Origin: Candidatus Altimarinota bacterium
GTDB lineage: Bacteria; Patescibacteriota; Gracilibacteria; BD1-5; UBA6164
Reading direction: 5' to 3'
Assembly (NCBI GenBank): GCA_020629795.1
Contig: JAHDCR010000006.1
Location: forward strand, 1-49,676
Length of the DNA: 49,676 nucleotides
Shown here: piece by piece, positions 31,175 to 43,347 of the stretch
Position numbering within the stretch: the first letter of the stretch is position 1
Layout: every line of letters begins with the position of its first letter
Position numbers and translations under genes: made by a program
Notes under the pieces: model-generated
Database searches by the model: none
What the model saw: only the letters and a program-made list of their open reading frames with translations
Told to the model about the DNA's origin: nothing

Positions 31175-32344
31175 TTACATTGATCAAAGTTCTAAATTAA
31201 TTTCTTTTTCTTCTCATGATTTCTTTAATACTTTTAATTTCAATATATCTCAGGGGAGAGAATTTTGAATTATAGTTGAAAGTGTTGTGTTAACTCATAG
31301 TAGCTTACCATCAACTTCTAAAATTATATCTCCAGGTTCTAGTCCAGCTTTTTCAGCGCTACTTCAAGGGAGTATACTTTCTGTTTCATCAACAATATAT
31401 ACTCATTGAGTAGTTGCGAGTCATAGTTGATTTGCAACTCCCTGAGAGTTTGGAATATAATTTATACCAATAAACGGCCTCATGATTCTCCCAGATTCTG
31501 ATATAGACTCTAACATATAGTTAACTCGCTGTTGTGTAAGTCCATACGCAAATCCAATACCATTGCTATTAGAAGCTATGGCAGTATTAATTCAAATTAC
31601 TTCTCAACTAAGATTTATAAGTGGGCCTCAACTATTTCAAGGGTTAATAGCCGCATCTGTTTGTAATAAGCCAGATAGTGAATCTCATCCAGCTTGTATG
31701 GTTCTATTTTTCCCACTCACTATTCAAAGAGAAACTGAATTTTGCAGTTCTGCAAGTGCATTTCAAACAGCAATACCAAAATCCCCAACTTCTATATTTT
31801 CTAAGCTTTGAGATATTGGTAGTGGTGAGAAGTTATTTTTTTCATCTTGTATCTTTATTACAGCCAAGTCATTTACGGGGTCAAGTGCAACCACCGTTGC
31901 ATCATATTCTTCTCACGTATTAAGTATAACAGTATATTCAGCTGAGGTATCTTGCACTACATGTTTATTGGTAAGGATTATTCCATCTTCACTCACGAAA
32001 AATCAGCTTCATCAACCGACTTGTCTGCTCACTGTTCCAGCAGGTTGTTGAAAAAAACCATACGGGTCACTTCTGTATATTACTAGATCTTTTTTTATCA
32101 CTATACTTACAACGCTCGGAGCAATTTTTTTCACTGTTTCATTAATTGTATTTTCAAGTGACACGATATCAACTTGCTCTAGCTGCTCAGCTGCTACTGT
32201 ATTTTCTGCTGTATTAGTTTCTATTATTTCGATATCTTGCGTAACTTCTTGTATAGGGAAATAATTTATGAGTCAATAAGCTCAAATAGCTCATCCAATG
32301 AGTGAAAAGAGTATGAGAGCAAATATTAAAATTGTATTTTTCAT
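31175..32344 (-). CDS. htrA: HtrA/DegP-like serine protease with PDZ domain
   Basis: A 389-residue membrane-anchored protease for envelope quality control. It has an N-terminal helix, a trypsin-like domain with His128 (ILTNKHVVQD), Asp159 (DPVNDLAVI) and Ser238 in NPGNSGGPL, and one PDZ domain (about 290-380, GSSAEKAGLEPGDIILEVDG). Two glycines of the catalytic GNSGG loop are UGA codons, so the enzyme exists only if UGA is sense. It lies 4 nt after radA and 1 nt before the small secreted gene. Single-PDZ layout is like HtrA of Gram-positives and DegS. Confidence 0.95.
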
Positions 32345-32348
32345 AGTT

Positions 32349-33677
32349 TTAAGAGTAATATTTAGTAAAATCTTTGATATTTTTCACTTCTATTATTCCT
32401 CATTTTGGTAAGAGAGAAGTAAGATTTCATCACATATCTGGAATAAATATTTCTGAAAATCAAATCTTAATAGCTTCTTTCACTCTTTTTTCTAAAAACA
32501 TTACCTTTTTTACTTTTCCAGTAAGTGATATTTCTCCAATATATATAGTTTTTTTAGAGAGTGCTTTTCCAAGTTTTGAGGATATGATACTTGCTGCAAC
32601 TGCGAGATCTAATCCTGGCTCAGAAAATGAAAGTCCTCTAGAGATATTTGCATACACATCATAATTTTCGAGTTTTACAGGAGTATATTTCCCAAGTACT
32701 GCTATAATGAGATCAAGTTTTGAAGTGTTTATCCCTCGAGCAGATCTCTTTGGGTATCCAAATTTACTATAGGTTGTAAGAGCTTCGGTTTCAATAACAA
32801 GTGGCCGTGTTCACTCCATAGTTACTGATAGAGCACTTCAGATAGTATCACTATCATCAGATATAAACTCAAGTCCAGGGTTAGGGATATCCATAAGCCC
32901 TGTTTCTCACATCTTATAAAGTCAAATTTCAGAGCTACTTCCAAATCTATTTTTGAGACTTCTTAGGATTCTAAGGTTATCAAACTTATCTCCTTCAAAA
33001 AATAACACAGTATCAACCATATGTTCGAGAGTCTTTGGTCCTGCAAGAGAGCCGTCCTTTGTTACGTGTCCAATAATGATAAAGGTGATATTGTTTTGTT
33101 TTCCGTATTCTACAACTTTTTCAGTGATATATCTGACTTGTCCGATACTTCCAGCTGTCCCATTTACTTCATTACTGTACATCACGGAGATTGAGTCAAG
33201 TATTACTACTTTTGGGCTTGATTTCTCTAAAGTAGCTATAATGTTTTCGAGGTTATTTTCAGTGAGGAGTCAGATATTATTTCATGCAACAGAGAGTCTT
33301 TTCGCTCTTGCACTGATTTGAGAAAGAGTTTCTTCTCATGAAATATAGACTATATCGTCTGCTATCCATCATCCAAGTTGTAAACTCAGAGTGGATTTTC
33401 AGATTCATGGTTCACCAGAGAGTAGGACGATGCTTCATTGTACGAGTCATCCACCAAGCACGGTGTTAAACTCTCCAGATTTTGTCTCTATTTTTACTGC
33501 GTCAGTTTCTTTGTTAATATCAGAAATATTTCCCAGAGTTTGCGCTGTTCCACTCACTCATTTTGCTCATTTTGATTTAGATTCCTTGAACTCTTTCAGG
33601 GTATTCCAAGCCTTACAATAGTCACACTGACCTTTCCAAGTCAGCGATTCATTTCCACAATCTGAGCAAATATACAT
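32349..33677 (-). CDS. radA: DNA repair/recombination ATPase RadA (Sms)
   Basis: A 442-residue branch-migration helicase paralogous to RecA. The zinc finger MYICSDCGNESLTWKGQCDY with CDYC opens it; Walker A is SGEPGIGKSTLS; VILDSISVMY is Walker B; KNRFGSSSEIG is the RadA-specific KNRFG motif; the C-terminal Lon-protease-like domain includes YANISRGLSFSEPGLDLAVA. Length is normal (about 450). It leads the radA-htrA operon, an unusual pairing of DNA repair and protease genes. Confidence 0.95.
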
Positions 33678-33730
33678 AGAGTATTTTTATATAAATATTT
33701 ATGCATATAAGTGTAGTGAAATACAAAAAT

Positions 33731-33757
33731 TTGTAAAAAATATATTATCACTATAAT
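33731..33757 (+). promoter_or_regulatory. Predicted promoter of tRNA-Leu
   Basis: TTGTAA (33731-33736) and TATAAT (33752-33757), 15-nt spacing, placing the start a few bases before the tRNA. Confidence 0.6.
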
Positions 33758-33770
33758 TGTCGAGCTATAT

Positions 33771-33855
33771 GCCTAGATGGTGGAATTGGTATACACAGGG
33801 GACTCAAAATCCCCCGGCTTCGGTCTTGAGGGTTCGAGTCCCTCTCTAGGTACCA
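33771..33855 (+). tRNA. tRNA-Leu (anticodon CAA)
   Basis: The acceptor arms GCCTAGA and TCTAGGT pair (one G-U), the anticodon stem GGGGA / TCCCC encloses the loop CTCAAAA giving anticodon CAA (reads UUG), the long variable arm CGGCTTCGGTCTTGAG is typical of Leu, the T arm has GGTTCGAGTCC, and CCA is encoded at 33853-33855. The D-arm carries TGGTGGAATTGGTATACAC. No other tRNA was seen in the window. Confidence 0.95.
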
Positions 33856-33867
33856 AACGTAAATTAT

Positions 33868-33899
33868 AAAAAACTCTTTCGCGTGAAAGAGTTTTTTTG
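33868..33899 (+). terminator. Terminator after tRNA-Leu
   Basis: Stem AAAAAACTCTTTC / GAAAGAGTTTTTT with a GCGT loop. Confidence 0.92.
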
Positions 33900-33911
33900 T
33901 ATACTAAGCTT

Positions 33912-34622
33912 ATGAAAATACACCCAATTATTGTAAACAATCCTCTCCAGAATATTTTTTATATTTTAGAATATGGTGAGAAACAAGCTCTCGCTATAGA
34001 TCCTTGTGATAGTAAGCTTGCGCAAGAATGTTTAGATGCAAATGATCTGCAACTCACAAGAATATTGATAACTCATGAGCACTATGACCACTATGAGTGA
34101 GTAGAGTGACTCAACTGTAGCGAAGTGTATGCTGGAAAGATAGCAGCAGAAAATATGCCAATTGCTGTGAGTCATGTATTTGAAGATGAAGAAATAGTCT
34201 TTGAATATCAAAATATACAAATAAGAGCAATTTTTACACCCGGACATGCAGCTGGACATATGATGTTTGAGTTACGTGAATCAGATAAGGTGATGGCAAT
34301 ATTTTCAGGAGATGTGTTATTTCAGTGATGAGTAGGGCATACTCGAACTTGAAGCAATGAAGATTTATATAATTCGATTCAAAAATTTCAGAAATATGAT
34401 GATACAGTTATAATATATTCTGGGCATGATTACCTGCAAAATAATGCTGAGTTCTTAAAAAAATATACTCCAGAAAATCTTAAAACTCTAGAAAATATTT
34501 TAGAAGAAGTTTGAGAATCAAATTATTTTACAACTCTCTTACAGGAGCGGAGCTATAATCCATTTGTAAATGTAGCAAAGCAGGAGTTTATAAGACTCAG
34601 AAATCTTAGGAATAATTTTTAA
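33912..34622 (+). CDS. gloB: Metallo-beta-lactamase fold hydrolase, glyoxalase II-like
   Basis: A 236-residue protein with the dinuclear metal motif THEHYDHYEG (HxHxDH), a later His in TPGHAAGHMMF, Asp in IFSGDVLF and His in IIYSGHDYLQ, the order seen in glyoxalase II (hydroxyacylglutathione hydrolase), including the GRxxG-type SGDVLFxGGVGHTRTG. It hydrolyses the thioester formed by glyoxalase I. The ATG at 33912 is preferred to 33897, which lies in the terminator's T run. The glyoxalase I gene follows after 9 nt, which supports the role. Its thiol cofactor may not be glutathione in this lineage. Confidence 0.88.
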
Positions 34623-34631
34623 ATAAAAAAC

Positions 34632-35051
34632 ATGAAATTTTTACATACTATGGTCAGAGTAAGAGATCTTGATGAATCACTAAAATTTTATTGTGATATT
34701 CTAGGACTCAAAGAAATACGAAGAAAAGAAGTCCCAGCAGGGAAGTTTACTCTGATTTTTCTAGCTACTGCTGAGTGAGAATCAGAAATAGAACTGACAT
34801 ATAATTGGGAAGGAGACGAAAAATATGAAACATGACGAAGTTGGGGGCATCTTGCATTTGAAGTAGATAATATCTACGAATATTGTGAGAAATTACAGCA
34901 AGCAGGAGTTACTATCAATAGACCTCCAAGGGACGGTTATATGGCATTTATAAAATCTCCTGATGATGTATCTATTGAGATACTGCAGGCATGAGAGGCA
35001 CTAGAGATACGAGCTCCATGGAAGGATATGGAAAATATTTGAACTTGGTAA
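34632..35051 (+). CDS. gloA: Lactoylglutathione lyase (glyoxalase I)
   Basis: Converts the methylglyoxal-thiol adduct to a lactoyl thioester. The 139-residue VOC-fold protein starts [19 protein letters not shown] with the first metal His, then [16 protein letters not shown] with metal Glu, GHLAFEVDN with His, and VSIEILQ with the last Glu: the four metal ligands of GloA. It is paired with gloB in one operon, forming a full methylglyoxal detoxification route. The C-terminus ([17 protein letters not shown]) is slightly longer than in E. coli. Confidence 0.92.
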
Positions 35052-35060
35052 TTGAAAATT

Positions 35061-35276
35061 ATGAATTTTATTGGAGTAGGAAAGAGTATTTTTATTTATG
35101 TAATGAGTGAATATATGTTTTCAAAAATTAAGGATATTAAAAGAAAAATTTATTTAGCAAAGATTGCTGGGGTTGTTATTTGAGTAGTATTTATATTGAT
35201 GCTAGCAACTACAGTATTTCAACAGTTTCAAATTGCAGGATTAAAAGATACAGTAGAAATGCTACAATCAAGATAA
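35061..35276 (+). CDS. Small membrane protein, 71 aa
   Basis: A 71-residue protein with one central membrane helix (IAGVVIGVVFILMLATTVF) preceded by a basic stretch (KIKDIKRKIYLAK) and ending in a short helix. No family recognised. It follows gloA by 9 nt. The spacing suggests it is part of the glyoxalase transcript. One UGA glycine lies in the helix. Confidence 0.6.
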
Positions 35277-35448
35277 ATATAAAAAAACACTCCTAACTAT
35301 ACTAATAACTTTTTTTTGAGCATTTTATTATTTTCTGATCCTACTCAATCCTTGGAAAATATTAAGTAATTCATATGAATTAATAAAAGAGAGTCAAAAC
35401 TTTTTTGAAAAAATGAATATTTTTGAGTATATTTTGCTCAAAGAGTAG
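35257..35448 (+). other. Open membrane-type frame without a start codon
   Basis: A frame open from after a TAG (35254-35256) to TAG 35446-35448 encodes KYKKTLLTILITFFGAFYYF followed by LILLNPWKIL and a polar tail: a clear membrane helix with basic flank. There is no ATG, GTG or TTG before the helix. It overlaps the end of the preceding small membrane gene in the +1 frame, so it may be a remnant, use a rare start, or be joined by frameshifting. Treated as unresolved. Confidence 0.3.
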
Positions 35449-35484
35449 AATATATGATATACTAAAGTTATAAAATTTTACTGA

Positions 35485-36471
35485 ATGCGAAATAAAGTAA
35501 GAATAATATGAACTTATAACTTTGATGAAACTTCAATTGAAAAAGTTTTAGAAGACTTAGAAGCAGTAGAATGATTATCAGATGATACAATTTCAAGTGT
35601 TTGTGAAGCATTTTCATCTGAAATTATATGAAAACTACCTCATGGGTTTTGTGTAAAGAGGGTATATGAATTTGAAAAAGAAGTGGAACTTTATACATTA
35701 TTATTAATAAATATGAGCACAAATAAATCATTTTCAGAGATGCTTGATACAGTGGATAACTGAATAACTTGATATAAAAATTCTAGTGTAGAAAAATGTG
35801 GAACTATAGTGAATCTTGATGAATATGCAGAGATTTTAAATACTATTATCGAGTGATTATCTAGAGAACAGAAGCGTAGAAACAATGATGAACGAAGAGA
35901 TAGAGCTTTTAATTTGATGAATGACTTAAGAACACTATCAGATATTACTGTTCAAGCTCAAATTAAATTTTCGGAGAAATCCATGAGATTTTTATCTGAT
36001 TATAAATTTGATAATATTAAATCTCTAAATGATGCAATTAGTTACATTAAACAAAATCCTGATTCTCTAAAATGGAATAATACAAAATTTAATAAATTTA
36101 TTCTTCATATTTCAAATCTTGAAGACTTTGATGCAAGAAAAACAGATTTCTTGATACAATTTTTAAAATTAGATAGTGTAAGATCTTTTACGTGGATAAA
36201 TGTAAATTTTATTTTTCTTGCTAAGATTATTAAGAGAACAAAAGATAGAAATAAAAAAGCAGAATTAAAGAGACAATTCAATAGCTTACCATGAGTTCAA
36301 AAGGACAGAAGAGAATGAAACAAAGACGATTCTACTGATTTTTGGAATACTCTATTTTACGAAAGTAAAATGAACGGAAAAGGAGAGGCTTTTTGATATA
36401 CAGATAGTGGCTTATGAAGATTATCATGAAAAATGTGAGTTGTTGCTGCAAAATGACAACCCCCAAAATAA
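35485..36471 (+). CDS. Hypothetical cytoplasmic protein, 328 aa
   Basis: A complete frame with no signal peptide or membrane helix. The N-terminal ~120 residues are mixed alpha/beta; the middle has a basic helix (LSREQKRRNNDERRDRAFNL); the second half is helical with Trp/Phe-rich turns (SFTWINVNFIFLAKIIKRT). The end is Gly-rich and basic (GYTDSGLGRLSGKMG). I do not recognise the family. Length, codon use and regular UGA glycines support a real gene. Confidence 0.65.
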
Positions 36472-36490
36472 TCTCTCGCAATCATACACT

Positions 36491-36532
36491 TTCTCTATAT
36501 AATCTCTATAATTAATTTTATAGAGAATTTTT
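36491..36532 (+). promoter_or_regulatory. Hairpin with alternative 5' arms before RNase R
   Basis: Two copies of TCTCTATA (36492-36499 and 36503-36510) can each pair with TATAGAGA (36519-36526); the second forms a 9-bp stem followed by ATTTTT, ending at the rnr start codon (36533). It could terminate the upstream gene or be an attenuator or RNase-sensitive leader of rnr. Confidence 0.5.
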
Positions 36533-38563
36533 ATGTCAGACAAACCAAGAAGAGATTTTAAGTGTAAACAAAAAAAAGGTGAAAAGAAGACCTTTTACAA
36601 ATCGACTTCGAAAAAAGATATGACCAAAAATAAATTTGGTAAAAAGGTAAAGAAACGAAATCATGATGCAGAGCTCGTTGGAATTTATAAACAAGGACAA
36701 TGAGCCTTTGGTTTTGTAGATACAGTGAATGAAAAAACTGGAGAAAAAAAATGATACTTCACCCATGAATCCAAAAAACTTGATGCCTTTGAGGGAGATG
36801 AAGTAGCTTTTGAGGTCCAACACTTCAAGGGGAGAGAGGAAGCTCAAATAACAAAAGTGCTCAAAAGGTCAGAACATCTCATAACATGAAAACTCAAAGT
36901 AGGTAAAACCTACGCATTTGTAGTGAGTGATAATCCTATTATCAAAAATGATATTTTTATACCAGGAAAACATATTGGAGGATATACTGATGGGAGCGAA
37001 GTAGCGGTACAAATACTCAGGTGGGAAGGGAAAAATCCAGAGGGGAGAATCATCGAATCACTCTGAAATTTGCCGAAAGGTCGAGAAGATATATATCGTA
37101 TAGCTTTTGAGATGTGAGCTCGAAAAAGCTTCTCAGAATCTGTTATGTCTGAAACAAAAGAGCTCAACGACTATATTTCTGAGTCAGACCTCAAATATAG
37201 AAAAGACTGTAGAGATTTACTGACCTATACCATTGATGGAGCTGAGAGTAAAGATCTCGATGATGCTATCAGTTTAGAGAAAACTGATTCAGGACATATT
37301 CTTTACGTACATATTGCCGATGTATCACACTATGTGAGAGAGAATACCCCTCTAGATAGAGAAGCTCGAAAAAGAGGGACGAGTATTTATCTCGCAGATC
37401 AGGTTATTCCGATGCTTCCAAAGGAAATTTCTAATGGACTATGTAGTCTCCATCCAGGGGAAGATAAACTGACACTTACCTGTGAAATGCATATTTCTAA
37501 ATCTGGGCAAGTCACTAGAAGCGAAGTATATAACTCGGTAATTATCTCTGACTATAGGCTGACGTATAAGGAAATAGATGAATTTGTATCAGGTGAAATA
37601 CTGCTTTGAGATGACTTATTGTTTTGAGAGAAAGTATCTGATTATCTACTTGAAAACATAAAAGACCTCAAAAATCTTACAGATATATTATCAAAAAATA
37701 CCGAAAATAGAGGTTCGCTTGATTTTGATTTTCCAGAAACAAAAATAGTTCTGGATGATGCAGGGCAACCCCTAGAGTATAAAAAATACGAAAGATATGA
37801 TTCATATAAAATCATTGAAGAATGCATGGTGCTTGCAAATGAGTCAGTATCAAAGCAATTTCAAAAATATCCATTTCTCTATAGAGTACACGAAGATCCA
37901 GATGGAGAAGATGTAGAAAAATTTACAAAAATGCTTGAAACAGTTATTCCGAATACTGATATTCCAGAGGATTTTTCAGATATACTTGATTTGCTACAAT
38001 CAGATTCAAATCTCCAGTATTTACAAAAATTGCTTCTGAGAAGTTTACAAAAAGCGAGATATAGTGAAAAAAATATGTGACATTTTGGTCTTGCACTTAA
38101 ATTTTATAGTCATTTTACATCCCCTATCAGACGTTACCCAGACCTACAAATCCATAGAATTATAAAAGAAATTGCAAGAGGAAAGTTTGGATGAGAGAGA
38201 AGAGAGTATTATAACGAAATACTCCCAAAAGTAGCTCGAAGAAGTAGTGAAACAGCTGATAGAGCAGAAAAAATGGAGTATAAAGTACGTGATATGCTGG
38301 CCTGTAAATATATGGCTGATAAAATATGAGAAGAGTTTACGGGAAATATTTCAGGAATGATTGAAAAATGATTTTTCGTAGAGCTCCCAAATACTATAGA
38401 GTGATTTATAGATTATGGATTAACTTGATTACAATATAACCCGGAACAGATGCGTATCGAGAGTTTTGACGGGACGAAAACACTTCATTTTGGAAGTGAG
38501 ATTACTGTAAAACTTATAGATATCGATCAAATGAGAAAGAGATTAGAGTTTGAACTAGTATAA
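36533..38563 (+). CDS. rnr: Ribonuclease R
   Basis: A 676-residue 3'-5' exoribonuclease that degrades structured RNA. After a Lys-rich N-terminus come a cold-shock-like domain (GIYKQGQGAFGFVDT), a second OB region ([14 protein letters not shown]), the RNB catalytic domain with [20 protein letters not shown] (the Asp cluster that binds metal) and [26 protein letters not shown], and a C-terminal S1 domain ([20 protein letters not shown]). The order is that of RNase R; the basic C-terminal tail of E. coli is missing. Confidence 0.94.
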
Positions 38564-38610
38564 ACTTAAGGTTCACTTATATACTGTCTTTAACTCAATA
38601 AAAATAAATT

Positions 38611-40659
38611 ATGAAATACGATTACGATATCGCGGTTATAGGAGCTGGGAGTTGATGACTCACAGTTGCTTTTTGACTTGCTTGAGCTGGTAAAAAAGTA
38701 GCTCTTATTGAGTGAGGACCAATCGGATGAGACTGTACGAATTTTTGATGTGTTCCGAGTAAGGCACTTATAGACATATCAAAACAGAGTCCTGAAATTG
38801 GTTTTAAAAAAGCACTAGAAATAGTGAGAGAGAGGAGACAGATTATTCAGGATGAGGAAACAGTAGAAAAAGTAGAGTCTCACTGACCAAAGGTCTTTCA
38901 GGGATTTGCAAGCTTTGTAGATGAGCATACCCTCAGCATAACTGACAAAAATAACTCAAAAATAACTGCTAAAAATATTGTTATTGCAACATGAAGCAGA
39001 GCTATTAAATTAGAGATAGATGGTGTAAAACCAGAGAATATTCTCACAAATGAAGAAATTTTTGAACAAACTGATGAAATTAAAAATCTTGTAATTATAG
39101 GTGGTGGATATATTGGCTGCGAGCTTGCAGAGAGTATTGCTGCGCTGGGAGTTAAAGTATATCTTGTACAAAGAAATAAGGATCTTATTCCACAAGAAGA
39201 GCAAGAATCTAGAGAATTGCTCAAAAAAATATTTGAAGAAAAAGGCATTGAAGTATATACAGAAATGACTGCTACCTCATGAACTGATAGTGAGATTACT
39301 CTTACTTCAAAAGATTGAAAAAGAACTACTAAAATCCCGTATGATAAAGTACTTATTGCTCTTGGAAGACAAACTAATACTGAGAAGCTTGATTTAGAAA
39401 AAGCTGAGATTAAATATTCTAAAAAATGAATAACAGTAAATAAATTTAATAAAACGAATAAAAAGCATATTTTTGCAATAGGAGATTGTGTAGAAAATAA
39501 TCCTCAATTTACTCATTGGGCTAACAATGAGGGGAGAGGAGTTGTCAGAAATATCATCGTGCCTATTCATAATGCGAGCGTGAGAAAAATGAATCTTCCA
39601 GCTGTACTCTATACTCACAGAGAAGTAGCAAGAGTAGGGAAGACAGAGGATGAACTATTAAAAAAATATAAAAGAGAAGAATTTGTTACAAAGATTCAAT
39701 ATTTTGAATCAAACGATAGATCAAAAGTTACAGAGGATACTACTGGTTTTATCAAAGTTCATTTTTCGAGGCTTACTTGAAAAATACTCTGAGCTACGAT
39801 TTTTTGATCAAATGCTGGAGAAATGCTTGGAGTAATAGTAAGCGCGATGGATAATAAAACGTCAGCATATAAACTCTCAAAAACTATATTTCCATATCCC
39901 ACAAAATCTGATCTTATAAAGCGTGTGATGAGTAGTTATGTTACAAGTACGCTGTGAAACATAAAAAATGAATTAAAATTTTTTCTGAAAACGAATATCC
40001 TTCAGATTGCGACTGGGCTTGTTTGGATCTCTCTCGTTGTATCATTCTTTTGGTATAAAAATACTTCAGGTCTTAGCTTTGAAGATATGGCTCTTGAGAT
40101 TTATAATTTTTTATGAGGAAGTATCTGGTGACCAATATTTTATATATTGATATATACCATTAGGCCAATAGTTCTATTTCCTGGGACTGCGATGACATTT
40201 ATGTCATGAGCACTCTTTGGTTTTTGGTTTGGTGCTTTGTATACAGTTATAGCTGGGACATCTTCTGCTATTTTTGCATATTTTATGGGACAAGTGTTTT
40301 GAAAAAAACTTTTATCAGATAACTGATGAGGTATTATTTGAACACTGAAAAACCAAGTAGATAGTGAGCCATTTATGTCTGTACTTATGACGAGACTTTT
40401 ATTTTTCCCATATGATATTACCAACTACGCATGTGGATTTTTGAAAGTAGATCTTAAAAAATATATACTTGCAACTTTTGTCGGAATTATCCCAGGAGTA
40501 TCTGTATTTGTACTTGCTGGTTCTGCATTTTATAGTTCACAGATTACTTCTTTTTCATCAGCATTAGCAGATGTTGATACGAGATTATTACTGTGAGCTG
40601 CATGATTATTTATACTCACTACAATTTTTGCTAAGATTCTCAAGAAAGTAAAAAAATAA
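38611..40659 (+). CDS. FAD-dependent disulfide oxidoreductase fused to VTT (TVP38/TMEM64) membrane domain
   Basis: A 682-residue fusion. Residues 1-450 form a pyridine nucleotide-disulfide reductase: FAD loop IGAGSGGLTVAFGLAGAG, redox pair Cys42/Cys47 in DCTNFGCVPSKALID, NAD loop VIIGGGYIGCELAE, FAD loop FAIGDC, and a dimerisation domain ending FPYPTKSDLIKRV, where the usual active-site His-Glu pair seems replaced by Phe and Asp. Residues about 460-682 form a VTT/DedA membrane domain with FPGTAMTFMSGALFG and RLLFFPYDITNYACGFLKVD. A similar pairing with VTT first is known; here VTT is last. The next gene is a stand-alone VTT paralogue. Electron transfer to or from the membrane is inferred. Confidence 0.9.
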
Positions 40660-40695
40660 TATGTATTTTTTGAGTAAATTTCTATACTTATAGCT

Positions 40696-41400
40696 ATGAA
40701 TATCCCAAAACATCCATCAACATATATTTCCATATTTGTCAGTCTTATTTGGCTTATATTTGTAGTGATAGGTTTTCGTTATTTTTTTACAAATGATGTA
40801 AGCTTAGAATCAATGATTTTTGGAATGCAAGATTTTATTAGAGCAAATTTACTCTTATGAATTGCTATTTTTATTGGTGTTTATATTCTCAGACCTTTAT
40901 TTTTTATTCCAGCTGCCCCGTTTGATTTGTTTTCTGGAATGGTATTTTGACCTATTCTTTGATTTGGAGTATCATCTGTAAGTACATTGTTTTCAACCAT
41001 GTTTTCATATTGAGTATGATATTTTACATGATGAATAGTTTTAGAAAAAAAGAACTTTAAAAAGTTAGAAATATTAAGGTGAAAATTATCAAAAAATACA
41101 TTTCAGACCACTTTTATGATGCGTTTAATTATGTTGCCATTTGATTTGAGTAACTATATTTGTGGAGTACTGCAGGCTCCATTTTTGAAATACGTTTTTG
41201 GGACTTGGCTATGAGTATTGCCTGCAACTGCAGTTTTTGTGGGTGCTGGAGCTGCTTTTTATGGGAAAAATATTAATAATTATGAGACGCTCTTACAAAA
41301 CGTTAACTATACATACTTAATGTTATCTTCAGTTTTCTTTATTACAATTATTATAGTTTCTAAGATGGTAAAGAAAAAATTCCGTGATATATCTCTTTAA
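40696..41400 (+). CDS. TVP38/TMEM64 (VTT) family membrane protein
   Basis: A 234-residue membrane protein with about six helices. The signature parts are FFIPAAPFDLFSGMVFGP (the re-entrant loop region F-P-x-x-x-x-x-x-x-G-xx-FG) and FMMRLIMLPFDLSNYICGVLQ, which parallels RLLFFPYDITNYACGFLK in the preceding fusion, indicating tandem paralogues. VTT proteins are now linked to lipid scrambling in eukaryotes and to transport in bacteria; the substrate here is unknown. Confidence 0.87.
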
Positions 41401-41415
41401 TTTGTAAATATACTT

Positions 41416-42678
<1,263 letters not shown>

Positions 42679-42689
42679 TATTGACAAAT

Positions 42690-42759
42690 TTAATATTTAT
42701 TTGACTATAATTAATTATTAGTTATATTAAATTTATATTAAATTATTGAATTATTAATT
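42690..42759. repeat. AT-rich repeat-like stretch
   Basis: About 70 nt of almost pure A/T with repeated TTAATTATTA, ATATTAAATTTATATTAAATT and GAATTATTAATT units between gdhA and the unknown gene. It can form several weak hairpins. It holds the only space for a promoter of the next gene. Confidence 0.4.
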
Positions 42760-43311
42760 ATGAATTTTTGAAGGCTATTTCGTACTCCTAAAAGTGAAGA
42801 TTCTGATGTAATCTACATGGATGAAATGATACAGAGAGGTAAAGAAAGTCTTAAAAGAAGAAAATGAGCTCAAAGTGACACCGAATTATTGAGTAGAGTA
42901 ATGATTCGAATCAAAGATTGAGCATCTACATCTCCTCAGGCAGCAACTAGAGATGTTGTGGGCAGTACAGCTAAGCAAATGATTGAAACTTTATCTGGTA
43001 GAAATGTGTTAACTGATGATGTGAAGGTAAAAGTTCATAATATGCCTTTACTAGTTCAATGAGAATATGGTAGGAGTACTCCTTGAGAATATACACTTTG
43101 AGAGTTGAAAGTATTGTTTAGTAATTATTCTAATAGTAATAAAACAATTTTTCTAAATGCTATTCAAATTGAATTTACAGAATTTATCGATAATCGTGTA
43201 TATTCTGTAAGTGAAAGAGAATTTTATTCTGAAACATGATTTGTTATATCTATATCTGACTATTTGAAACAACCAAACTCATTAAAAGTAGCTACTTACT
43301 CTGGAATCTAA
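42760..43311 (+). CDS. Hypothetical protein, 183 aa
   Basis: A complete frame from ATG 42760. The basic N-terminus (GRLFRTPKS, RGKESLKRRKGAQ) is followed by a mixed alpha/beta region with SPQAATRDVVGSTAKQMIET and a C-terminal beta-rich part (RVYSVSEREFYSETGFVIS). No signal peptide or membrane helix. No family recognised. It ends just before the first regulatory direct repeat of the two-component system. Confidence 0.6.
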
Positions 43312-43314
43312 AAA

Positions 43315-43346
43315 CTTTAGGAATATTTAAGACTCATCTATATAAT
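43315..43346 (+). promoter_or_regulatory. CiaR-like box 1 and promoter before the histidine kinase
   Basis: The direct repeat CTTTAG (43315-43320), 5 nt, TTTAAG (43326-43331), 11-bp period, is followed after 9 nt by TATAAT (43341-43346). It would make the two-component operon self-regulated. Confidence 0.6.
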
Positions 43347-43347
43347 G

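Noticed and set aside
38565-38585. CiaR-like box before the FAD-VTT fusion gene
   Set aside because: CTTAAG is followed by CTTATA, which overlaps the only -10-like TATACT, so the geometry does not match the four good boxes.
42690-42760. Replication origin or attachment site in the AT-rich stretch
   Set aside because: No DnaA-box cluster, dnaA gene, integrase or duplicated tRNA end lies nearby; low-complexity A/T alone does not support either.
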